From NCBI GenBank assembly GCA_904063045.1, contig CAJFCJ010000019.1:1999700-2063699 (forward strand): a stretch of 64,000 nucleotides of DNA, in the 5' to 3' direction. The translations under genes were made by a program, and so were the position numbers. Origin of the DNA: Dimorphilus gyrociliatus (lineage: Eukaryota > Annelida > Polychaeta > Dinophilidae). The notes beneath the pieces are model-generated. The model ran no database searches. It was not told where the DNA came from and saw only the letters and a list, made by a program, of their open reading frames with translations. This document shows, piece after piece, positions 1 through 9,554 of the stretch (the first letter of the stretch is position 1; the number at the start of each line of letters is the position of its first letter).

Positions 1-24
1 ACCGATTAATTGGATTTTTGCAAT

Positions 25-1707
25 ATGTCGAAAACTTTGAAAGATATTCCCTCTCCTAAATCTTGGCCTTTGGTTGGTTGTTTACCGCACTATTATCAAC
101 AAGGTTTTGACAAACGCCATCTAATTTTAAACGAATTCGCAAGGGAGTACGGCAGTATCTTCGTTGAAAATTTAGCCTTTTTAAAGAACGCTATTGTTAA
201 TGATATCCAAGAATATTCGAAAATCGTTAAGGCGGATGGGCAACAAGTCGACCGTATTCCCTTAGATCCCCTACTCCACTACAGGAGGAGTAAGGGTTTA
301 AGCGATGGAATTGTAAACGGGTAATATCTATAGAAAGTGTTTATATATTTATATACAGTATATCTACACACAAATATATAAATATGTATATAAACATAAT
401 TTCTATCAATATCTATAAATAAACCATTACCTCTGCAAAAAAAACTAATAAATTTGTTTATAGAATCGGACCGAAGTGGTACGAATCCAGACAATTGGTC
501 AATAAGAAAATGTTAAGTAAAAGTTTCGCAGACGCCTTTATTGAACAATTGCACGATGTTGCTATCGACTTTTGTCAAAAGTTGGAAAATGACAAACAGG
601 ATACGGATTTGATATTCGATTTGGAGTTCTTTATCGATAAATGGGCCGTTGATAGCTCTTTTATATTTCTTTTTGGTAAACGCCTAGACTGTCTAAAAGG
701 AGACGACATCGAATTCGTCCGTAATTTACAATCGGTTTTCGACATACTACACCAACTTCTCTTTTCAATACCTCTCTACAAAATATGGCCAACCTCTACA
801 TGGAGAGAGTTCGAACGTAGATGCGACAAATTGTTCCAGTCTGCTTTAGAGTTATGTCAACAAGTAAATATTATCTTTGCAGTACATATTCGCGGTAGAG
901 TGTATACAGAAAATATAATAAGGAGAAAAAACAACGAAAAAAAAGAAAGAATAAGCTAAAAAACAAATTTACAACGCTTTTTTATCCCTTTTTTATTTCT
1001 AATGTTTTACTATACTATACACATAGAATCAAGTTGAAAGTGAAACGTCAACCTCACCCAGCTTGATGAACTACCTATTGCTTGATAAAAACCTATCGAA
1101 ACAAGTTGCAGTTGAACTTACGGTTGAAATGTTAATGGGAGCCGTTGAAGCAGTAAGCGTCTATTTTGAATTGTTCCTATATATAATTTACAAATGCTTC
1201 CCTTTAACAAACATCCGCTGTATTACTATGGTCTCTCTACTGTCTGGCTACGAACGAGAATTGCCAAGAGAAACTCTATCAGGAGATCAAAAACGCAGAC
1301 TATAGAAACATTAACAACATAACATATTTAAAAGCTATTGTTAAAGAAACTCTTCGTTTGTACCCTGTAACTTACTCAACCAGTAGGATCTTGAACAAGG
1401 ACACAGAATGTGGAGGTTATGAATTGCCCCGAGGCACACATGTCCAAGCCAATTTGTACACTATGGGAAGAAATGAAGATAGATTTCGCAACGCGAAAGA
1501 ATTTATACCAGAAAGGTGGCTAGGGGACGAAGGGAAAAATAATTTGGTATTCTGCAATTGGATTTTTGGACATGGTCCAAGACTATGCTTGGGAAAGCGT
1601 TTAGCAGAGGAAGAAGTGTACTTAGCAATTTTTGAGGTAAATCTAAGTAGAGTGATATGACTTTTTTGGAGCTTTGAAATCCGCCTAATAGTCACGTGAC
1701 ACAGAAT

Positions 1708-1748
<41 letters not shown>

Positions 1749-2056
1749 ACAGTATATGTATATACTTGATCATATTGCCTATATCTGTAAATGTATATAC
1801 ATATAAAACTCTACTACGGGCTGTATATAAATATACACATATTTGTATGCAAATATATTATATTTCTTTAACTGTATGTCTATATTATATAAACAACCCG
1901 TATACATATATACTCTATATCTGTTTTTGCTTATATACTGTACAGATTGTAAAACACTTTCGGATGGAATACTTCAACGAAACAGTACATCCTATTGTAA
2001 AAGTTCTCCTAGTTCCAGACAAGCCTATTTCTATTCACTTCAGAAAAAGATATTAA
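25..2056 (+). CDS. Mitochondrial-clan cytochrome P450 (possibly disrupted)
   Basis: Haem-thiolate monooxygenase. Exons I can support: 25-320, 464-863, 1027-1152, 1211-1636, 1946-2056, giving about 452 residues, a little short for a P450. Visible motifs: an early proline-rich segment (IPSPKSWPLVG), the mitochondrial-clan RIPLDPLLHYRR and GPKWYESRQ blocks, an I-helix region MGAVEA|TSAVLLW, the K-helix ETLR, the PERW motif and the haem loop FGHGPRLCLGKR with its cysteine ligand. There is no N-terminal membrane anchor, as expected for this clan (CYP10/11/24/27/44-like), but I also see no clear transit peptide, so a 5' exon may lie outside the window. About 15 residues seem to be missing between exons 2 and 3. 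The intron at 1153-1210 starts GTAAGC but ends in AA where AG is needed, so the gene may be a pseudogene or contain a sequence error. Confidence 0.85.
1713..1745. repeat. (TA)n microsatellite in P450 intron
   Basis: Alternating TA run inside the last and longest intron of the P450 gene. Simple repeat; no other function seen. Confidence 0.8.
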
Positions 2057-3155
2057 TAAACTCAACTCCCTTACCAGATATTGTTTGACATCTTCTGTTA
2101 GTTGACCGATCATCCTTTGTACAATTCTCCATTAAGCGTCGGACACCACGCCGATTATAGATTACCGCAATCCGCCCTATAGTCGGACAGCACAATGCGA
2201 TGGTCGAGCGTCGATAGACGGCGTAAGTGATGCCTCTTTTACACATTTTTCGACGGCCTATCAAACGCCCTCATTTACTTTTTCTAATCATTACCTGTTA
2301 GAATAATGAACAGCATATTAATACTTTCTTTAAGATAAATTAATAACATACTATTCTGTCGTAACACTTTTTCTTGTATTGAGTGTCTCAATGTTCATTT
2401 CAAAAGTCATTTTCAATCTTAACACTTCTCATAATATAATAAATAGAATTATTTCCTAATTTACTTTGCTTAATCTAATAAAGAAATTATTCCCAATTCT
2501 CTATAACGCTTGGTATATCAGAATTGGGAATGGGAATGACCAAAACAAGCTTAATTCCTGCAGGAAATTAAACATGTAAAAAGGTTATATAATACAAATA
2601 GAAAAGTTTTCAAATATCATACTTAAGTTATCTTCTTCCTTTTCTTCTCTTCTTCATCTCCTTCTGATTTAGCTTTCTCTACTGAAAGTAGAGTTTACTT
2701 ATTATAGACCTAATTATAAAATTAATTAATATATTCTAGAGGTGAATTGATTCGTTAGCTATTCAAATTAGGCCAACTTCTTAAGATATTTAAATAAAAT
2801 GATCAGGCTTCTTAGACAATGATCAATGGGTTTATTAGATTAATTTATAAATATAATGGTTAATCTAAAGAAACTCATTCGTTTAATATATGCTTAGTGC
2901 TATTTTTTTTGTTTCTTTTTTATGCATCTTTACATTTAGTTGCCAGTAAGTCATGGATTATGGAGCTGGCATGTTCAAACCAGAAACTTTCACTCTATAG
3001 AAAAAGATCTCTATGACCTTATATTGTTCCCTGTCTATCCTTTTGTATTTATTAGGATGTAAATGCATTAATATATGTATCTATCTTATGCATAAATAAA
3101 ACCGTCAATGAATGGTTTCTATATTAAATGTTTATTAATCAGTCTACATTCTTTA
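2057..3155. other. Intergenic region
   Basis: AT-rich sequence between the P450 stop and the 3' end of the next minus-strand gene. It holds a more GC-rich patch at about 2095-2275 with a 10-bp imperfect hairpin (2151-2186). On the minus strand a short possible terminal exon lies at 2623-2681. No intact gene is visible. Confidence 0.6.
2623..2681 (-). other. Possible minus-strand terminal exon
   Basis: On the minus strand a strong acceptor (pyrimidine tract then TTTCAG) is followed by an open frame rich in Lys, Glu and Arg that ends in a stop at 2623. It reads in phase 1. The upstream gene at 3156-3860 has a GT dinucleotide after 3212 that is also phase 1, so an alternative 3' end joining the two is possible across a 530-nt intron. 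That is long for this neighbourhood, so the link is weak. Confidence 0.2.
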
Positions 3156-3860
3156 TTAGATACAGTTATTTTTTTTTAATGAAATTTTCAATTTTTTTCT
3201 CTTGTTTACACGTTTTCTACGATTAGAAATAACTATAGAGTCATTCATTTCATCATATCTTTTGAAGATAGGCGACTCTCCTTGAAAGCACCTTATCATA
3301 GAGCGAGTGACAACGCCGATATTTAACGGAACATATTTAGAAATTTTATTTACGGCTTTCTGAAAACTACCAAAGAATTTGTCTTGCTCTAATTTATTAG
3401 CTTTCTTCGATAATCTTCTCTTTTCTTCGAAACAAACGGATTCTCCAGTTATAGGCCGATCAGACAAACGTGACTTCTTAGGCGAAGTTGGCCTAGGTGG
3501 CCGATCCAATTCCATTTTTTGTTGTCCCTTGTTTACCTTAAGATTCTTTGGGTACCCTTTTCGTTCCTCTATCGATTCGGCATAAGAGAGAAACCCAATC
3601 TCAGTGTTGTAAATTTCATTAATATTCTTAGGAGGATGTCTAAGCGATATCGATTCCAAATCTGATTTAGTACAAAATAATCTTTTTGGAGCTTTTCGAA
3701 TCTTTTCAAAATAGCTCCCAATAAATGAATCAGTCGATACTTGGTCAGTACATAACTTATCGATATCATTCGAGCGTTGATCCGCAAATACAATAACAGA
3801 GTCGTCGCCCCCTCCATTTATAAACCATACTATATCATTATCGCTGGGTGGTTTTGTCAT
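3156..3860 (-). CDS. Unrecognised basic protein, single exon
   Basis: Open frame of 234 codons from the ATG at 3860. I do not recognise a domain. The N-terminal third is mixed and mildly acidic (DDSVIVFADQRSNDID). The middle is rich in Lys, Arg, Pro and Ser (PPRPTSPKKSR). The C-terminus is strongly basic (NRRKRVNKRKKLK), like a nuclear or nucleic-acid-binding tail. No signal peptide or membrane segment is seen. The last residues are coded by an A-rich stretch and could be replaced by splicing to the exon candidate at 2623-2681. Its frame is open for over 700 bases in AT-rich DNA, which supports a real gene, but its role is unknown. Confidence 0.6.
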   Translation of the reverse strand: MTKPPSDNDIVWFINGGGDDSVIVFADQRSNDIDKLCTDQVSTDSFIGSYFEKIRKAPKRLFCTKSDLESISLRHPPKNINEIYNTEIGFLSYAESIEERKGYPKNLKVNKGQQKMELDRPPRPTSPKKSRLSDRPITGESVCFEEKRRLSKKANKLEQDKFFGSFQKAVNKISKYVPLNIGVVTRSMIRCFQGESPIFKRYDEMNDSIVISNRRKRVNKRKKLKISLKKNNCI

Positions 3861-4534
3861 TGTCTCTTTTTTTATCGTCAAATAAAAAAAAATTTTAATG
3901 ATCTATAAAATGTTCCAATTTTTTGACGTTCTAAAATAGAACATTAACGTTATGAAAACAGAGACTCGAGAGATGAGACTGACAGAGACAGGAAAAGAGA
4001 ATAAACGCGTAACGTAATTAACCACCCTCGCATAATACCAGTTAATATACTTATTTCTCTTATTCGTTCTATAGCCTAGTAAATACACTTAATCTATATG
4101 ACACCAAAGTCTAATAAAGTTCATTATACTTCAGATTTAACTGCATAAAGACAAACAGTTATATTGTAATCCTAAGCAAAAATATGAATCTCGTTGTTTT
4201 CGTTCTAAATCTTATACGAAATATTCTTTATGCTATCTAAAGAATATAAAATATTTTGGTTTTTATTTTCTGGGTAAAAATTTTCAACTTGAACTTTTTT
4301 ACAGCATATTTATTGAAATTCATTTTTCGTTAAAAATGATAATAAATAGTTTATAAAAGCAAAATATCTATTTCCTCTTGAAATCGTATTCAAAAATTTA
4401 AAATAAACGGTTTTGCTTATGCTTCTGTTTCTTGAGGACTTTCTTTTTTTGAGCAATCAAATATAAATTTTGCTGATGTTACAATTGAAAAAAGAATAAA
4501 AACCAATTTACAAAAAATACAAACAAACGAATTG
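3861..4534. other. Intergenic region
   Basis: AT-rich gap between the start of the preceding minus-strand gene and the stop codon of the ferroportin homolog. It probably carries the promoter of the former and the 3' UTR of the latter. No RNA gene or repeat seen. Confidence 0.5.
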
Positions 4535-7362
4535 TTATGTTTCTGTAACGCTCCGTTCAGACTTTTTCTGTAGAGGAGGCCCTATATAAATAGGTGAAGA
4601 ATTTGCATTGGGTGTTTTTTGGGATCGGCACAGTAGAAAGGATTTTAATCTCCTCGGAATGAGATGACCACGCATTTTATACGAGTAACTTGCGTATAAA
4701 ATACAACCTAAACTCACAAAGATATATGATAATATAATCAAGTAGCCAAAAACTTCTGGTGTGGCAAAGAAGAGAACCAGTATAAATTTTAGCATATCAA
4801 GCAAACTATTAAGAGAATTTTGAACTCCGTTTACCAAACCACGCTCCGTTTCGACGACATTCTCTTGGATTAATTGTGTTACCACTAAATCCGCCATCCA
4901 TAGCCCTAATTAGTTGATAGAGAGAGAAAACAAAAAAAATCACAATAATGAAAATAATAACAATAGCTATAGAATAAAAGTTATATTGCTTACCTGCTCT
5001 CGATAATATGATTCCACATAGAAATACTATAATTGAATGATAATTTTGATTATTATTTCTAGAGAAGGAATCTGATGAATTCAATGTAGAATTTATTGTA
5101 GGTAGAATTTTTAGATTAGCGTTTGTTGTGTAATTATAAATATCACTCGATGTATCGTTCACGAAAGATTTGTCAATATTTCGAGAAAAAATACTTGCAG
5201 GTTTAAATGTAGTTCCAGGTAAAAATAGAGAAATGACCGATAATGACAAAAACAACATTTCTGAATTGAAACCTATTAAACCGGTACGCTCTAGGCCTAT
5301 TTTCTTTCGACATTTGGTAAACAGGAAGGTTCCAAATATACCTATCAAACCTCCCAAACCCTGACAAACACCTGTCAGTGCTTCATTGACCCCTTGACTG
5401 TATATATATGCAACAGTAACCGAATCAAAGCCCAAAACTGTCATATATAAACAGGCTAATGCCAAGCCAGCGCAAACGACCCGTTGCTTCATATAAATCT
5501 TCCATCCCTTAATCAAGATAATTAATTCTCCAAAAACAAGTTGGACGCAAGATTTTTTAATCTTTTTAGGTCGTAAATATTCCACTTTGGCTTCTATTTT
5601 TTCCCCTTCGTTTTCTTTACCCTCAACCTCTTTTTCGGAAATTGTGTCATTTAGTGGTATTTCTTCTTCTACATTTTGAGAATTCGATTCGGTTTTATTT
5701 AATTTATTTTTATCGAGCATTTCTTCCATTTCAACGTCTTTGTCAGTTATTTCTTGGACTTTAACTTCTTCCTCAACCAAGACTGCATCTATAAATTAAA
5801 ACAGAATATGCGTTTTCTTTAAATACGGTAATCATTAGGCAAAGCTTTAACTAACCATCCGTGCCTTTAATGGCTAAACGAGGAACTAAGTTATAGACCT
5901 TCTTCAGTAAAGCATATTCGAGAAATAAACTGACAATATTCCATGCAGCTATAAATATTGCAGATACTTGCAAACCGAAAGCACTCATTATTCCTCCAAC
6001 AGCTATAGGGGCAAGAATTTTGCAGGACAAATCAATTGATCGAACAACAGCATTAAGACCTTAAATATGTAAATAATTATATATTATAAAACTGTAAAAG
6101 CTCAGTAAAACTTTAAAACCTACTGGCCAATCCAGATTTCGTATCAGCAACAATAATTACCCAATCTTTTTCAATAGCTATTTTCATTGCTGTGCTGGCT
6201 AATAAAGCCATAACTCCTAGAATCACAATCATAGCTTCCCATGAGAAATGCAATGCTTGTTTAACGTAGGTTTTCTGTTGTTTTAGTTGAAGTTCCTTAT
6301 TACTCCAGTCAATAGAAATACCGCAATACTGTTTATAAGTGCAAAAAAATATCTATTGTAATTATTTATAATTACACTTCCTAACAAGTAGATTACCCAA
6401 AGATATAAATAAAATGCTGTGGCAGCAATGGCTACGCATAAATTCTGCACTGCCAGACTGATTTTTACAGCTGTTTTGAATGAAAGAAATACAATAAATA
6501 CAATAAAATAACATAATACTAATAGGTTAAAGACAATGTTTTATTAAATTCTCTTTACTACCTTTTAACCTGGCAGTTCTGTCAACCAAACTACCGATTA
6601 AACCACCGCAGAGCAATACTGATATACCGCATAAAACCCCGAAAATAGCAGCCAGCCTAAATTTGCCATGATCAAGTGCAAAAAGATAAATGCCTGTTGC
6701 ATAAGTCCACATTCGATCACCCTTTAAGGAAATAAAATGATACCAAATTTAGCAAAAGAAATTAGGACGATTTTCATCATTATAATTAATATTATCTTAC
6801 CCAACTAGATAAGCAATGTGCACAATAGATAAAATAAGTTGGGTTCTGATACCATTTAATCTTTGCTGTAAAAATTTAAATATTTTAAACAAATGTCAAA
6901 TACATATGTTCAAAGTTTTCACTAGATAAATCAATTAATACAATGAACGAATACCAAGTTATTTTTATTTTCTTTATTTTCTGTGTGACCTCTTAAAATA
7001 CTTATATTTGCACCGAACGAAGAGATCTTTGTTACGCGAATGTTTCCTATATACTCGGGAAAGACATCGGACAATACAAAAAGACAAAGTGCCATGAAAA
7101 GACATACATTTCTAGACATGACTGATCATAACGAGCTAGGTCATCTGATGAACGATTTGTATAAATGAATTCAATCTGATATCACTGATATAAAATATAT
7201 GATAAACGATGAATTGCCTATTTTTTAAACAAAATTAAGTAATAAACCTTTATTATCTGCCATGTTAACTTGCTTTTTTTCAAAGTTCAATACGCTCTCA
7301 TAATCCGTAGAAAAACTGTAACTAGAAGAAGATTCAGTAGAAAATGATGTAGGTTTTGTCAT
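4535..7362 (-). CDS. SLC40A1: Ferroportin-like iron exporter (SLC40 family)
   Basis: Major-facilitator-type iron exporter of the plasma membrane. Eight exons: 7248-7362, 6801-6865, 6562-6721, 6397-6470, 6124-6328, 5856-6059, 4994-5788, 4535-4905, totalling 662 codons. A start at 7263 would give 629; human ferroportin has 571. Family signatures are clear: SSWGDRMW in TM1, DRTARLK, GLASLNAVVRSIDLSCKILAP, YMTVLGFDSVTVAYIYSQG and LVVTQLIQENVVETERG. Between the halves is a long Lys/Glu-rich cytoplasmic loop (start of exon 7). By recall of the human protein, Asp39 is kept, but His43, Cys326 and His507 are replaced by Thr, Ser and Lys. Cys326 is also the hepcidin contact, and hepcidin is a vertebrate hormone. 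Family assignment is firm; transport activity is not proven. Confidence 0.93.
6931..7119 (-). CDS. Small secreted-type ORF nested in ferroportin intron 1
   Basis: An ATG-started frame of 62 codons lies wholly inside the 382-nt first intron of the ferroportin gene, on the same strand. That is the longest intron of the gene. The N-terminus looks like a signal peptide (MSRNVCLFMALCLFVLSDVF) and the rest is hydrophilic with few cysteines. It could be a micropeptide, an alternative exon or chance. No homolog recognised. Confidence 0.2.
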   Translation of the reverse strand: MSRNVCLFMALCLFVLSDVFPEYIGNIRVTKISSFGANISILRGHTENKENKNNLVFVHCIN

Positions 7363-7665
7363 TTCATAATGTAAATAACGCAATTCTAACCTAGGCTTTG
7401 TTAGACTTTTAAAAGTTTTCAAATGAATCCATGAAATTCATTGTATTGGTAAAAAAAATAAAATGATCTAGAACCTCCCAGATTTCCCAGACAGCTGGTT
7501 ATATGTCAAGGTCATTTACGCGCATGCGTATAAAACATAGTTTAGTTTCCCAAGCGGGAATCACCATAGCTACAATGACTTTTGAAAAGTAAATTATTTT
7601 AAAAGTGACGTAGAAAAACATTAAAGCAAGTAAAAATCAAAGAGTTTCCATTAAAAATAAATCGA
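7363..7665. other. Intergenic region
   Basis: About 300 bases between the ferroportin start and the stop codon of the WIF1 homolog, both on the minus strand. It should carry the ferroportin promoter. Nothing else recognised. Confidence 0.5.
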
Positions 7666-9199
7666 TTATGTTGTTATAGCGTTTGAAATAAGCTTCTTAT
7701 TTCTTCGTCTCTTTCTCCTTTGACGCTTTCGCTTACGTCGGCTTGTTTGATTTGGTGCTTTAATAAAAAAAGAAACCATAAAACTTTAGCATTATTATTA
7801 TTATTACCATTATTATTTAAAACAAACTTCTGTGACATCTTTTACCATGCCAACCGTTAAGGCATCGACATCTATTTTTTTGGACGCATCGACCATGCTC
7901 TCCACAAGAATGTTTACAAAGAACTACAAACACGATAAAAAAACAATAGTATTAGAAAAAGAAGACCAAACATATTAAATTTCGTTTGTTGTTTCGTTGT
8001 ACGTGAATGAAATTAAATATATATATGTGTATACGTGTGTGTGTGTGTGTGTGTGTGTATGAAGAAGACTTTCAATATTTTAGATATCAATAAACTTTGA
8101 ATTATAAATCACCAGAATCAGAAAACTTAATTACAAGATTACCTTACCTCTTCTGCAATATTTACCAATAAAACCGTCTCTGCAAAGGCATCTATTCTTT
8201 TTAAAACAAATACCATTATTTTCACATTTTCTTCTGCATTTGCCAAGGCCTCTTTGACATCTTCGACCTCCTGTCCCATTCTTACATTCACATTTGTCAG
8301 GTAGAATACATTTGCCACCGAAAAGGCATTGCTTACGGCAGACTGGTATAGAACAGTTAGCTCCAATCCACCCAGTGCTGCACACGCACATTCCATGTTG
8401 ATTACAGGTACCATTGTTTAAGCATTCGAATTTACAAGTATGCTTTAAAGCTTTAGTCGATGAACAACGTTTTCTTAGCTGTAGACGAATTGGTGAACCG
8501 GAAATGGCTTTTGATTTACTCGATATATGTAGTAGAACATAGAAAGATGCAATAGCAGAGACTTTATTTGTACACTGCAAGTGTAGTTGAAATTCTATAG
8601 TAAGAAAAAGAAACATCCCGAAGGTTCATTAATGCTGGTAAAAAGTAATAGTCTTTAATACAATATTGAATGACGGTACCCTGTCTCTTTTCAGAAATTG
8701 AACCCGAAAAAGGAACATTTATCGATGGATGCTCAAGAGTTGATAAGTCAAGCGATTGAAGTTTTTCAAAACGATACTGAAACTGTAAAGAAAACAAAGA
8801 TAAAATGTTAATGAAAAAAAATGTAAAGATCACGTTGCACCTTTTAACATATATACATCAATCTGATCGTTAGAATTGAAAGAGAGTACCTTTGCCTTTC
8901 CAGGAGCGAACCATCTTAACTTAACAACGGATGTGTTTTGTAGAAGAGGAGGAATATAATCGCTTAATGAAAGAGAGCGAAGAAACGGTACGACTTTTCC
9001 ATGACGAATCACGTCGATTTTGTTCCGTTTACCTGTCACGTTTCAACGTAATTACAGGTTGATGGGTTACAGTTACGCCCCTCTGTTTACCGTTAATGTC
9101 CAGGCCGTAAGTTTTGTCGAAGGTGATGGATAATTTTTGGGTGTAAGACAGCCTTAATACGAAAAGAACGAGAAAGGCGAAATATGTAGTTGGCCGCAT
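7666..9199 (-). CDS. WIF1: WIF1/Shifted homolog: WIF domain, four EGF repeats, basic tail
   Basis: Secreted modulator of Wnt (vertebrate WIF1) or Hedgehog (fly Shifted) signalling. Six exons: 9091-9199, 8890-9032, 8680-8782, 8148-8594, 7828-7923, 7666-7757, giving 329 residues. Order: signal peptide (TYFAFLVLFVLRLSYT), WIF domain over exons 1-4 (HGKVVPFLRS, NTSVVKLRWFAPG, HPSINVPFSG, the SFYVLLHI core), three EGF-like repeats in exon 4, a fourth in exon 5 (six cysteines, CKHSCGEHGRC...CRCLNGWHGKRC), then an exon coding a very basic tail (RRKRKRQRRKRRRNKK). Human WIF1 and Shifted have five EGF repeats, so this one is short by one. The basic tail suggests heparan-sulfate or matrix binding. The 58-nt intron 9033-9090 resolves an apparent frameshift in the WIF domain. 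Whether it acts on Wnt or Hedgehog cannot be told from sequence. Confidence 0.9.
8035..8058. repeat. (GT)n microsatellite
   Basis: Dinucleotide GT run in an intron of the WIF1 homolog, between its exons 4 and 5. Confidence 0.9.
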
Positions 9200-9554
9200 T
9201 TTGTATTGACTCAGTAGATTATCTTTTCGAATGGCAAACAAAAGGCCACAGTGTAGGACTACAAAGATATTAAATACATCCTTGTGTTATGAAAAAATTT
9301 TCAGGTGCGTACATATACAGGATAAACTAGACGTACGGGATACAAAAGCGCCCCCTCACGTTTTCTATATAGATTAATTTCGGAGATATGATGAAAAAAA
9401 TATAGCTTTTACCAGTTTACAAAATCATTTTCAAACTTCATTCTCTTTTTAGTTGTTATTGTTTCAAATAAACTATAAACAATAATAGAAACCATTAACA
9501 AAAATAACAATTATACTAATATCAATAAAGATAATAGAATAATTCTACAAGATA
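9200..9554. promoter_or_regulatory. Divergent intergenic region, WIF1 homolog / ABCA-like gene
   Basis: A gap of 355 bases separates the start codons of two genes read in opposite directions, so it should hold both promoters. I see no sharply defined motif. Confidence 0.4.

Noticed and set aside
864-959. Read-through of P450 exon 2 past position 863
   Set aside because: The sequence after 863 runs to a stop with no P450 similarity; splicing at GTAAAT keeps frame with exon 3.
9029-9241. Frameshift in the WIF domain of the WIF1 homolog
   Set aside because: A 58-nt GT-AG intron (9033-9090) in phase 1 joins both frames cleanly, so no frameshift is needed.
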